A stretch of DNA of 64,000 nucleotides from Streptomyces sp. NBC_00286 (GTDB taxonomy: Bacteria > Actinomycetota > Actinomycetes > Streptomycetales > Streptomycetaceae). The stretch is from the NCBI RefSeq assembly GCF_036173125.1, contig NZ_CP108054.1, positions 3,410,001 to 3,474,000 of the forward strand, given 5' to 3'. Position numbers and translations under genes: made by a program. Below the pieces are notes generated by a model that ran no database searches, was not told the DNA's origin, and was given only the letters and a program-made list of their open reading frames with translations. Shown here piece after piece: positions 17,946 to 26,143 of this stretch (its first letter is position 1; the number at the start of each line of letters is the position of its first letter).

Positions 17946-18153
17946 CGTGGTGGGTGCGGGGCCGCGTCGGGGGTGTCCGTCCTCGGACCGGCGCGCGTTG
18001 CTGTCGGCTGGTAGGGGGTGCCGGTGTTGGCGCGCCGGCCGCTGCGGGCGCACACCCCCGCCCCGTCCCCTTGCCGCCGTGGGCGGCTGCGGGGCCATGG
18101 GGGCGCGGGCTCCCCCCCGGCGGCCTTTCGGACCGCGGGCATGCTCGGGGCGC

Positions 18154-18284
18154 GGGCGCCTTCCGGGCACGGGCTGCCCGGGTGCGGGCGCCTTCCCGGC
18201 CACGGGCTGCCCGGGTGCGGGCGCCTTTCCGGCCACGGGCTGCTCGAGTGCGGGCGCCTTCCCGGCCACGGGCAGTCGCAGGCT
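18154..18284. repeat. 33-bp tandem repeat, four units
   Basis: Units start with GGGCGCC at 18154, 18186, 18219 and 18252 (32-33 bp apart). Each contains GGGCGCCTTCCCGGCCACGG and a CTGCCCGGGTGC end. It lies inside the same gene-free block, followed by another dispersed element (TTTAGGCGCGGGGAACTGCG, 18292-18311). Confidence 0.85.
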
Positions 18285-18484
18285 TTTGCCTTTAGGCGCG
18301 GGGAACTGCGCGACCAGCCCCAACGCACCCGCAGCCGCGACACCACTGTCACCCCCCACCCCGGTAGGCACCCCACCCACCCGCGGCAGGCTCCCCACCC
18401 ACCCCAAGAACCCACCCACCCGCCGAAGGCGCCCCATCCGCCCCGCCGGAGGCAGCGGGGCCTGGGGCGCAGCCCCCCCACCCC

Positions 18485-18620
18485 CCACGCGGCGGAGCCG
18501 CAAATTGTCACAGCCGGGAAGGGGCGGGACTGGGGAATACGCGACCACCCACGATGGGCCCGCAGTCGCCCATGAACCGAACCCACCACCCCCGTGGGCT
18601 CCCAGACCCACCCTCCGGTG
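18485..18620. repeat. Dispersed intergenic repeat copy (diverged)
   Basis: Starts CCCACGCGGCGGAGCCGCAA and continues TTGTCACAGCCGGGAAGGGG, then ACGCGACCACCCACGATGGG. The layout matches the other copies: palindromic GGCGGAGCCGC, GTCACAGCC, then a GCGACCA segment ending in GGGCCCGCAG. It ends just before the GntR gene stop codon. Confidence 0.6.
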
Positions 18621-18631
18621 AGGTAGCCCAG

Positions 18632-19384
18632 CTACCGAACCGGCAGGTGATAAGACACCCGGTACCGGTCAGCAGGTACCACCAAGTCCGCCGTCTCCAC
18701 CGGCCGGCCGGAGGCAAAGAACGTCCGCTGGATGATCAGCACCACGTGGCCGGGAACGCCGCCGAGGGCGGCGAGTTCCTCGGCCAGCCCCGGCCGCGCG
18801 CCCACTTCCTCCGTGACGTTGTCCACAACGATGTCGATCGCCGCCATGCGTTCGGCCACGCCCATGCCCCCGAGGGGCCCCTCCTCGGGGAGCATCACGG
18901 GCGTACGGCCGGTTACGGCGAGCGGCTCCCACGACGTGGAGAGCATGATCGGCTCCCCCGCGTCCCGGAACACGTACTGCGTGCACATCACGCGATCGCC
19001 CGGAGCGATGGCCAGCCGCGAGGCGATCGAGGCGCTCGCCTCGGCCTGCCGACTGTGCGACTCCCACGTGCCGCGCGCCTCGGCATCGGCCTGCTCCTGG
19101 CGGAAGGGCGTGGCGCCGGTCTCCGGCCGGTACCCGGAGCGGGCGATGCGGCGCGGCACGGGACGCGCGCGGACATACGTACCGGATCCCGAGCGGCCTT
19201 CGACCAGGCCCTCGGCCATCAGCACCTTGCGGGCCTCCAGGGCGACCGTGTCCGAAACCCCGTACTCCTGGCGGATTCTGGCCTGGGACGGGAGCCGGGT
19301 GTGGGGTGGCAGGGAGCCGTCGACGATCTTCTTGCGGAGATCACCCGCGACGCGGAGGTACGCCGGCTGCTCACCGAATGCCAC
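18632..19384 (-). CDS. GntR family (HutC subfamily) transcriptional regulator
   Basis: 250-residue DNA-binding protein. The N-terminal winged helix spans about residues 7-75 (PAYLRVAGDLRKKIVDGSLP, then RLPSQARIRQEYGVS and GTYVR). The C-terminal UTRA ligand domain spans about 100-245. GTG start at 19384 with GGGAG 8 nt upstream. HutC-type regulators are usually repressors released by a small metabolite. No catabolic operon is adjacent, so the effector is unknown. Two direct GGTTGTAC repeats immediately upstream may be autoregulatory sites. Confidence 0.9.
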   Translation of the reverse strand: MAFGEQPAYLRVAGDLRKKIVDGSLPPHTRLPSQARIRQEYGVSDTVALEARKVLMAEGLVEGRSGSGTYVRARPVPRRIARSGYRPETGATPFRQEQADAEARGTWESHSRQAEASASIASRLAIAPGDRVMCTQYVFRDAGEPIMLSTSWEPLAVTGRTPVMLPEEGPLGGMGVAERMAAIDIVVDNVTEEVGARPGLAEELAALGGVPGHVVLIIQRTFFASGRPVETADLVVPADRYRVSYHLPVR

Positions 19385-19399
19385 TGGCCGCTCCCATCA

Positions 19400-19440
19400 G
19401 GTTGTACAGACAGCAACAGGGTGGCAACCGAGGGTTGTAC
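19400..19440 (-). promoter_or_regulatory. Candidate GntR operator: direct GTACAACC repeats
   Basis: GGTTGTAC occurs at 19400-19407 and 19433-19440, 33 bp apart, immediately upstream of the GntR start codon. Placement suits autoregulation, but the element is short and untested. Confidence 0.35.
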
Positions 19441-19531
19441 CGAGCAAGTAAAGGCCAGAGAATCACTCGATGTGATGAAGCGGGGCAGGGTGGGTCTTTA
19501 CCAGGGGCTTTCTCTCCGATATGGCCGAGCG

Positions 19532-20722
19532 TCACACCTCGGCGCCGCCGCCTCCGGCGTCTTCTCCGTCCTCGTAGTACCTCGGCGGGTCCGTGGCCAG
19601 GCCCAAGGCCTTGCGCGCGGTGACGGCCTGTTGGGGGTCGGTGAGGGTCGCGCCCTTCTCGTAGTGCTCGTAGAAGGTGTCCGGGTCGGTGGCCTTGGCG
19701 GCCTGCTGCCATTCCTTCCGGGCCGTGTCGAGGTCCTTGACCAGCGTGGCGACCGGGCCCTGGGCTTCGGCGTCCCAGTCGTGGGCGCGGAGCATGTCCA
19801 CCTGTTCGGTCAGGGCGCCGGAGACGCGTGTCGCCCACTGCTTGTGACCGGGCAGGTCGTCCTCGGGGTACGCCTCCGCGGGCGCCGACTCCATTGCCTC
19901 GTTGTGGATCTGATCCGCCTTCAGGTACGCGAGCTGGTCGGCGTCGAGCGTGGTCTCGTCGTTGCGCAGTGAGCCGGTCAGGCCCGCCGACGCGTCCGTG
20001 TTGCCGAACAGGCAGCTGATCTCGCGGTCGCCCAGGTCCCAGCTCTGGCGGGTGGGGGTGAAGTAGTAGATGGCGATGTTTTCCGGCACGGCCCAGGAGT
20101 CCATCGCGTATGCGTGCTGGAGCGTGTAGCACTTGTCGTCTGCGGCCTGGTTGATGGCGGCGTCTCCCGGGTAATCGCCGTCGTCCATCTGGAAGTTCGC
20201 GAAGACCTCGCCGTCGTGCTTACCCGCGCACGGCACCTTTTCGACGTCGTACGCCATGCCCTCCAACGAGCCGCCCGGCGTATCGAAGCACTCGCCCTTG
20301 TCGACGGAGAAGGTCGCGCCCTCCCGTGCGCCTTCCTTGAAGCCCTCCCAGAACTTGGCCGCCCCGCCGCTCGCGAACGCGAACACGAGGAAGGCGGTGC
20401 CGAGCGAGGAGAGGATCACGCCGGCGATCGCCATTCCCTTGCCGCGCTCGCCCTTCTTCTTGATCTGCACCAGCGCGATGAGGCCGAGGATCAGCCCGAT
20501 CAGCGGGAGGAAGCAGAGGATGCCGAGCACGAGTGCGGCGATGGCGAAGCCGTTGAGGGAAGCGGGAGGGGGAGGAAAGGGGGCGTACGGGGGGTGTTGG
20601 CCCCAGGGTTGGTAGCCGTACGGTCCCTGTCCGGGGCCGGGTTGCGCGCCGTACGGGCCTGGTGGAGGCGGGTACTGGCCGCCTGGGGGCTGCTGGGGCC
20701 CAGGGGGCGGAGGTATGGCCAC
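19532..20722 (-). CDS. DUF4190/septum-formation-family membrane protein
   Basis: 396 residues. A Pro/Gly/Tyr-rich cytoplasmic N-terminus of about 60 residues is followed by two membrane helices with the DUF4190 signature (LNGFAIAALVLGILCF, then GMAIAGVILSSLGTAFLVF). A large extracytoplasmic domain follows (KGECFDT, VEKVPCAGKHDGEVFANF), matching Septum_form-type domains with paired cysteines. The C-terminal region is acidic. GTG at 20722 is chosen: GAGGAG lies 10 nt upstream, whereas the longer frame has no RBS. Divergent from the serpin gene with an 87-bp gap. Function uncharacterised; an envelope role is inferred from topology. Confidence 0.82.
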   Translation of the reverse strand: MAIPPPPGPQQPPGGQYPPPPGPYGAQPGPGQGPYGYQPWGQHPPYAPFPPPPASLNGFAIAALVLGILCFLPLIGLILGLIALVQIKKKGERGKGMAIAGVILSSLGTAFLVFAFASGGAAKFWEGFKEGAREGATFSVDKGECFDTPGGSLEGMAYDVEKVPCAGKHDGEVFANFQMDDGDYPGDAAINQAADDKCYTLQHAYAMDSWAVPENIAIYYFTPTRQSWDLGDREISCLFGNTDASAGLTGSLRNDETTLDADQLAYLKADQIHNEAMESAPAEAYPEDDLPGHKQWATRVSGALTEQVDMLRAHDWDAEAQGPVATLVKDLDTARKEWQQAAKATDPDTFYEHYEKGATLTDPQQAVTARKALGLATDPPRYYEDGEDAGGGGAEV

Positions 20723-20809
20723 TAGTACCGTGCTCCTCGTCCGAGCGGTGCGGGAACTGACGTACGACAGGCGCATCGTATGTGTGGGGCTGAGGGGGGC
20801 GGAACGCGG

Positions 20810-22021
20810 ATGACGAGCGCGTCAGGTGTGCTGGCCGGGACGACGGTCGGCGCGGTCAACGGGCTGACGGCGCGGTGGGCCGGGGCGGCGAGTGGCGACA
20901 CGGTCTTCTCGGCCGCCGGAGTCTGGCCGTTGCTCGCCTTTCTGGCGGACGGTGCCGGTGGTGCGGCGCGCGCGGAGCTGGCCGAGGCGGTGGGGCTGCC
21001 GGCCGAGGAAGCGGCGGCCGCGGGGCGGGAGTTGATGGGGGCCCTGGGCGGGATGCGGGGGCTGGATTCGGCCCTTGGGCTGTGGACGAAGCGGACGTTG
21101 GAGCTGCGGGAGGCGTGGGCGCAAGGGCTGCCGGCGCAGACGCACGGGGTGCTCACGGGGGACGAGGGGGCCGATCACGCCGCCCTTGACGCGTGGTCGG
21201 TGCAGCGGACCGGTGGCTTGATCGAGCGTATGCCGGTTGTGCTGACGCCGGACACCGAGCTGGTCCTGGCGAGTGCGCTGGCCATGCGTACGGAATGGCA
21301 GCACCCCTTCGAGGAGTGGCCGGTGAGGCCGCAGGCGGGACCGTGGTATGGGCGTACGCTCCTGGGGCTGCGCCGTAGCAGCGTCCTGCTGGACCCGATC
21401 GGCGTGGCGGACACACCGGAGGGATTCGTCACCGAGCTGAAGGTGCCGGGCACGACCGGTATCGACGTCCATCTCCTGCTCGGCGAGGAGCGGATGACTC
21501 CGGGGCAGGTGCTGAGTGCGGGCGTGAGCCTCCTCAACCACGGGCACCCGGTCACATCCGGCTCTCAACTCCCGTACGGCGAAGCGGGACCCGGCCTGCG
21601 CGTCGACAAGGAACGCTGCATGAGCCCCCGGCTGCCGACTCTCGACGTCACGACGATGGCGTACGACATGGCGGCGCACCACGATCTGCTGGAGCTGCAC
21701 AAGCTGTTCGGTCTCACGACGGCGCGTGACACCGCGTACGGGCACTTCCCCGGAATCAGCGGCTCCCCGCTGGCCATCGGATCGGCCCAGCAGTCCACCA
21801 TGGCGAGGTTCGGTGCCCTTGGCTTCCGCGCGGCGGCGGTCACGGCCGTCGCCGCTGCACCCGGCAGCGCGCGACTGGATCCCGGCCATGTGACTACCAC
21901 GATCAGGGCCGCCTTCGACCGTCCCTTCGCCTTCCTCGCCGTCCACCGCACCTCGCGCCTCGTCCTCGCGGCGGGCTGGGTCACGGACCCGAAGCCGTAC
22001 CGCGAGGACGGGGGTTACTGA
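20810..22021 (+). CDS. Serpin family protease inhibitor
   Basis: 403 residues with a full-length serpin fold. Recognisable elements are SAAGVWPLLAFLADGA near the N-terminus, LVLASALAMRTEW (strand s3A region), TELKVPG, and the C-terminal FDRPFAFLAVHRTSRLVLAAG signature. The reactive-centre loop would lie around residues 345-372, with an Ala/Val-rich hinge (GFRAAAVTAVAAA). Serpins trap target serine proteases by loop insertion. No signal peptide is visible, so it should act in the cytoplasm or leave by another route. ATG at 20810 is preferred over 20780 because GGGGGGCGG precedes it. A secreted subtilisin-like protease lies convergently downstream, a possible but unproven partner. Confidence 0.85.
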   Translation: MTSASGVLAGTTVGAVNGLTARWAGAASGDTVFSAAGVWPLLAFLADGAGGAARAELAEAVGLPAEEAAAAGRELMGALGGMRGLDSALGLWTKRTLELREAWAQGLPAQTHGVLTGDEGADHAALDAWSVQRTGGLIERMPVVLTPDTELVLASALAMRTEWQHPFEEWPVRPQAGPWYGRTLLGLRRSSVLLDPIGVADTPEGFVTELKVPGTTGIDVHLLLGEERMTPGQVLSAGVSLLNHGHPVTSGSQLPYGEAGPGLRVDKERCMSPRLPTLDVTTMAYDMAAHHDLLELHKLFGLTTARDTAYGHFPGISGSPLAIGSAQQSTMARFGALGFRAAAVTAVAAAPGSARLDPGHVTTTIRAAFDRPFAFLAVHRTSRLVLAAGWVTDPKPYREDGGY

Positions 22022-22056
22022 TGATGAGCTACTGAAGGTGCGTTACTGATCAGGGC

Positions 22057-23640
22057 TCAGAACTGCAGGGCCCACGAGTCGATCCGCCCCGTGTCCTGCG
22101 CCGCGTTGTCGCTGACCCGGAGTTTCCATGTGCCGTTCGCGGTCTCCGAGGAGGCGTTCACGGTGTATGTGGTGTTGATGTTGTCGGTGGAGCCGCCCGC
22201 GCCGTAGGCCTTCAGCGTGTAGGCGGTGCCGTCGGGGGCGATCAGCTGGACCTGGAGGTCGCCGATGTACGTGTGGACGATGCTGACCGGGACGCTGAGG
22301 GCTGCGGGTGCGTTGCCCGTGACGCCGGTGACCGTGAGCGGTGACTCGACCGTGGCGTTGTCGCTGATCGCGTAGTCGTCGCCGTTCTCGAAGCGTGAGC
22401 CGGTGGGCGGCGGGGTGGTGTCGCCGCCGCTGCCTACGCGCAGGAGGCGGTTGGGCGAGCCGGTGCCGGGGCTGGTGACGACTCCGGTGGTGGCGGAGTT
22501 GACCAGGGCGGTCTGGACGGCAGCCGGGGTGGCGGTGGGGTTGTCCGCCAGGTAGAGGGCGGCGGCTCCGGCCACGTGCGGGCTCGCCATGGACGTACCG
22601 GAGATGGTGTTCGTCGCGCTGTCGCTCGTCCTCCACGTGGAGGTGATGGAGGAGCCGGGCGCGAAGACGTCCAGTACGGTGCCGAAGTTGGAGTAGCTGG
22701 CCTTGGCGTCGGTGTTCGTGGTGGCGCCTACGGTGATCGCCTCGGTGACGCGGGCGGGCGAGCGGGTCGAGGCGTTCGTCGACTCGTTGCCGGCCGCCAC
22801 GGCATAAGTGACGCCGGAGGCGATGGAGTTGCGTACGGCGGCGTCGATCGCGGTGTCCGTGGGGCCGCCGAGGCTCATGTTGGCGACGGCCGGCTTGACG
22901 GCGTTGCTCGTCACCCAGTCGATGCCCGCGACGACCTGCGCGGTCGTGCCCTGCCCGGAGTTGTTGAGCACGCGGACGCCGACGATCTTCGCCTTCTTGG
23001 CGACGCCATATGCGGTGCCACCGACCGTACCGGCGACATGCGTGCCGTGGCCGTGGCCGTCCTGGGCGGTGTTGTCGTTGTCGACGGCGTCGTAGCCGTT
23101 GACGGCCCGGCCGCCGAAGTCGGTGTGGGAGATGCGGACACCGGTGTCGATGACGTAGGCGGTGACGCCCTCGCCGGCGGTGTCGTCGTAGGTGTAGCTC
23201 TGGTTGAGCGGGCGGGCCGCCTGGTCGATGCGGTCCAGGCCCCAGGAGGGCGGGTTGGGCTGGGTCGCGCTGATGGTGAAGGTGCGGTTCTGGACGACGG
23301 AGGCGACGGCCGGGTCGGCGGCGAACCTCTTCGCCTCGTCCTCGGTGGCCTCGACGGCGTAACCGTTCAGCGCCTTCTTGTACGTACGCTCGATCGTCGC
23401 GCCGTACTCCTTGGCGAGTGCCCTGCCCTCGGCGGAACCGGCCTTCGCGGCGTCCGCGTCGAGGGTGACGATGTAGCTGTTCGCGATCGTCCCGGGTGCG
23501 CCCGCGTACTGGACGGGGCCGACGGGTGCCGCTGCGGCCTGGGCGGGGAGAGCGGTGACGAGGCCGGCGACGAGGGCTGTCGCGCTGATTCCGGTGGCGA
23601 TTCCGGCAAGTCTTCGGCGGGCATGACGCATCACTGCCAT
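22057..23640 (-). CDS. Secreted S8 (subtilisin-like) serine protease with P-domain
   Basis: 527-residue preproenzyme. A basic N-terminus (MAVMRHARRRLAG) and hydrophobic signal end near LPAQAAAA. An I9 inhibitor-type propeptide (NSYIVTLDADAAKAG onward) is followed by the S8 catalytic domain. Catalytic Asp is in AYVIDTGVRISH, His in DGHGHGTHVAG, and Ser in SGTSMASPHVAG; the oxyanion Asn is in AAGNES. After a TTPPPTG linker, a C-terminal proprotein-convertase P-domain (about residues 410-527) ends in RIDSWALQF. ATG at 23640 has GAGGAGG 8 nt upstream. Extracellular proteolysis in growth or development is expected. Convergent with the serpin gene. Confidence 0.93.
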   Translation of the reverse strand: MAVMRHARRRLAGIATGISATALVAGLVTALPAQAAAAPVGPVQYAGAPGTIANSYIVTLDADAAKAGSAEGRALAKEYGATIERTYKKALNGYAVEATEDEAKRFAADPAVASVVQNRTFTISATQPNPPSWGLDRIDQAARPLNQSYTYDDTAGEGVTAYVIDTGVRISHTDFGGRAVNGYDAVDNDNTAQDGHGHGTHVAGTVGGTAYGVAKKAKIVGVRVLNNSGQGTTAQVVAGIDWVTSNAVKPAVANMSLGGPTDTAIDAAVRNSIASGVTYAVAAGNESTNASTRSPARVTEAITVGATTNTDAKASYSNFGTVLDVFAPGSSITSTWRTSDSATNTISGTSMASPHVAGAAALYLADNPTATPAAVQTALVNSATTGVVTSPGTGSPNRLLRVGSGGDTTPPPTGSRFENGDDYAISDNATVESPLTVTGVTGNAPAALSVPVSIVHTYIGDLQVQLIAPDGTAYTLKAYGAGGSTDNINTTYTVNASSETANGTWKLRVSDNAAQDTGRIDSWALQF

Positions 23641-24035
23641 CTGAGGGATCCTCCTCAATCGGTGGCGCGTTGGTGGGGGGTGGTGCCGGTGGAGCACACG
23701 CAGGTGGTGCGGGCTGGTGCGGGCACGCAAAAGAAGACAGGGTCATGCCAAGTTCGGTGACAACCCTGTGCGTCAGCCGAAAGATTGAGGCTTCCACAGG
23801 AATTGCACAAGGGCCCTGCACGGACGTAACGCAGGCGCCATCCACCGGTCATGACACAACGTCACCAAACGGCGCATCTAACCTGCGCATATGACTCCAG
23901 TGCCGGATGGCTTCTGCGGGAGGGGCGCGAACAGGGGTGGTGCATGCCGCCCTTCCAGCTGAGCGCGAACGCTGTCGGCGGGTTCCGCCAAGTAGGGACG
24001 AGACCGCCGACCGGCGGTCCGGAGACGGAGGTCTC

Positions 24036-24590
24036 GTGACCACGGACCTGGACGACGAGGAGCTGCTGGCCCGCGCGGCGCGGGACCCGGCAGCCTTCGA
24101 ACCGCTGGTGGTACGCCACTCGGCGGCACTGCACGGTTACTTCGCGCGCCGCGCGCCCGGCGCCGCCGACGATCTGCTCGCCGAGCTGTGGCTTCAGGCG
24201 TACGCGACGCGGAGCAGGTTCGACGCAGGCCGGGGGCCTGCGCGGGCCTGGCTGTTCGGAGTGGCCAGAAACGTACTGTCCGCGCACTGGCGACGCACCG
24301 CGGCGGCCCGGCCCGGCCTGCAGGGGACCGCCCCACACGACGACCCGTGGGAGGCGGTGGACAACCGTCTCGACGCGGCGGCCGTGGCACCCCGGCTGCG
24401 CGCCCAGCTCGCCCGACTTCCCTCCGACGAACGGGAGTTGCTCCTCCTGGTCGCCTGGGAGCAGCTGACGCCCACGGAGGCCGCCGCCGTGGTCGGCATA
24501 CCCGCCGGGACGGCCCGCTCCCGGCTCCACCGGGCCCGTAACCGCATGCGCGCGGGCACCCCTCTCAAACTGACTGGAGACCTGGCATGA
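24036..24590 (+). CDS. ECF-type RNA polymerase sigma factor
   Basis: 184 residues with sigma-70 region 2 (EELLARAARDPAAFEPLVV, then FARRAPGAADDLLAELWLQA and ARAWLFGVARN) and region 4 (LPSDERELLLLVAWEQLTP, then AAAVVGIPAGTARSRLHRAR). GTG start at 24036 has GGAGGTCTC just upstream; longer in-frame starts lack an RBS. The stop overlaps the next gene's ATG by 4 bp. The partner is a CU044_5270-type membrane protein, a pair common in Streptomyces in which the second protein probably restrains the sigma factor. Target genes unknown. Confidence 0.92.
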   Translation: MTTDLDDEELLARAARDPAAFEPLVVRHSAALHGYFARRAPGAADDLLAELWLQAYATRSRFDAGRGPARAWLFGVARNVLSAHWRRTAAARPGLQGTAPHDDPWEAVDNRLDAAAVAPRLRAQLARLPSDERELLLLVAWEQLTPTEAAAVVGIPAGTARSRLHRARNRMRAGTPLKLTGDLA

Positions 24591-25651
24591 GCGAGCACGA
24601 CGACTTTCTCGACTTTCCCGGAGCGGACGAACTGATCCTGGCGGGGCGGGTGACGCCCCCGTCCGCGGAGAAGACGACGGCCGTACGGACGCTGCTGGCG
24701 CAGGCGGCCGAGCGCGACGCCCGGCTGTCGCGCGCCTCGGACACCATGGCCGTGCCTGACGTCCCGGAGACGGGCACGGAGGTCGTACCCGCCGCCGCGC
24801 GCCGGGACGGACCGACGGCCGCGCTCGCGCCGCCGCCCGACAGGCCGGTGGTCGTCCTCGCCACCCCCGGCCCCCTCGGAGAACCGGGCGCCGCCCCCCG
24901 GCGTTCCCGCATCACGCGCCGCCGCCGCGTTCTGATCGCCGCGGCGGCGGTGGCCGCGATCGCCGTCGGCACCGTCGCCTACCCCGTGCTGAACGTGGGC
25001 GGAAAGCCGGCTTCGACAGCCTCGGCGGCCTCGGCGTTCCTGAACGACATGGCGGAGGTCTCGGAAGACGCCCCGGCGACACAGGCGAAGTACTGGAGGG
25101 TCCATGCCGAGACGGTGAAGGGCGGCAAGAAGAGGGCGGAGACCTGGTACGTAGACCGTGCGGGTCGCACCTGGATCGTGGACGCGAACGGCAAGGCGCG
25201 CGAGTGGGCCGAGAACCACGCCAAGTGGCGGGTGGGTGGCCGGCACCTGATCTGGCCCGAACTCGACAAGCTGCCCACCGACCCGAACGCGCTGGCAGCA
25301 CGCTTCGCGAAGGACCCCGCGGTGCGCTTCTACGAGGTCGTGCATCTGCTGGAGTCGTCGCCCGCGAGCCCCGAGCTGCGTTCCGCGCTCTTCCGCGTCA
25401 TCGCGGACACCCCCGGGGTGACGCTGACCCCTGGGGTCAAGGACGGCAGGGGCCGCTCGGGCACCGCGATCACGAAAGCGCTGAAGGTCATCGTCCACCC
25501 TGCCGACGGGGGCAAGCGGACCTTCTTCTGGCAAACCGTCCGCTGCGTCATCGACCCGGAGACCGGCCACATGCTGGAGTCGAGCGGCACATCCACAGGG
25601 GAGAATCACAGCACATGGCTGGAGGTGGGCCCGGCCGACCGCATCGGCTGA
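24587..25651 (+). CDS. CU044_5270 family membrane protein, putative anti-sigma partner
   Basis: 354 residues. A cytoplasmic N-terminal third (SEHDDFLDFPGADELILAGR, Pro/Ala-rich) precedes a single membrane helix near residues 118-135 (RRVLIAAAAVAAIAVGTVAY) and an extracellular beta-rich domain (about 145-354). The latter contains KYWRVHAETVKGGKK and ETWYVDRAGRTWIVD. The topology suits a transmembrane regulator of the upstream sigma factor, with which it overlaps by 4 bp. No zinc-binding ZAS motif is visible in the N-terminus, so the mechanism is not obvious. Confidence 0.8.
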   Translation: MSEHDDFLDFPGADELILAGRVTPPSAEKTTAVRTLLAQAAERDARLSRASDTMAVPDVPETGTEVVPAAARRDGPTAALAPPPDRPVVVLATPGPLGEPGAAPRRSRITRRRRVLIAAAAVAAIAVGTVAYPVLNVGGKPASTASAASAFLNDMAEVSEDAPATQAKYWRVHAETVKGGKKRAETWYVDRAGRTWIVDANGKAREWAENHAKWRVGGRHLIWPELDKLPTDPNALAARFAKDPAVRFYEVVHLLESSPASPELRSALFRVIADTPGVTLTPGVKDGRGRSGTAITKALKVIVHPADGGKRTFFWQTVRCVIDPETGHMLESSGTSTGENHSTWLEVGPADRIG

Positions 25652-25742
25652 CCCCGGCGGCCCGGAACCGCTCCGGCCTCCGTACGTGGGATGCCCCGGC
25701 GCGCGTGCCGTGCCGGGGCGTCCGCCGCCGCAGAGTCGGACG

Positions 25743-25877
25743 GTGACCCCTCGCCGTCCGCTCGCCCCTCTTCTCGCGGCCGCGTTCCTCTCCCTCCTCC
25801 AGGCATCCGTCGCGGTGGCGGCCGTACGAGCCGAGCACGAAAGCGCGGTACGTGCGGATCGCGCCGAAGGGCGATGA
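25743..25877 (+). CDS. Possible small membrane or secreted peptide
   Basis: A 44-codon GTG-initiated frame: a basic start (TPRRPLAPLL), a hydrophobic stretch (AAAFLSLLQASVAVAA) and a charged tail. It follows the sigma operon by about 90 bp. RBS is weak and no family is recognised. It could be chance in GC-rich DNA; listed because the hydrophobic profile resembles a signal peptide. Confidence 0.2.
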   Translation: MTPRRPLAPLLAAAFLSLLQASVAVAAVRAEHESAVRADRAEGR

Positions 25878-25939
25878 GCCGGGCGAAGTAAGGGAGTTTG
25901 AGGATCCGCTGAACGGATCCGGCGAGTCCGGTGCGGTTC

Positions 25940-26115
25940 GTCACCGCCCCAAAGGGGCGGGGCTGTGACATGTGCGGCTCCGTCGCGATGGGGTCCCCCG
26001 CTCATGGGGGTCCCCCGCTCATGGGGGTCCCCCGCTCATGGGGGTCCCCGCTCGAGCGCAGCCGAGAGTGGGGGAGAAGCCGAGCGTGAGGGAGCGGCCA
26101 GCCCCACCGGCCCGC
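25940..26115. repeat. Dispersed intergenic repeat copy with 17-bp tandem expansion
   Basis: Contains GGGGCTGTGACATGTGCGGC, then the palindromic block GGGGTCCCCCGCTCAT repeated in tandem (units at 25990, 26006 and 26023, 17-bp period). A GAGCGCAGCCGAGAGTGGGG arm and the GCGGCCAGCC...GGCCCGCAGC end follow. Same family as 34495-34700 and 48010-48235. It fills the gap before the helicase stop codon. Confidence 0.85.
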
Positions 26116-26143
26116 AGCAAACGAACGGCATCCAGCGGAGCGC

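Noticed and set aside
17433..18611. 392-codon minus-strand frame and 330-codon plus-strand frame through the repeat block
   Set aside because: Both consist of translations of the 74-bp and 33-bp repeats and neighbouring GC-rich DNA; repetitive Pro/Arg/Gly content, no domain.
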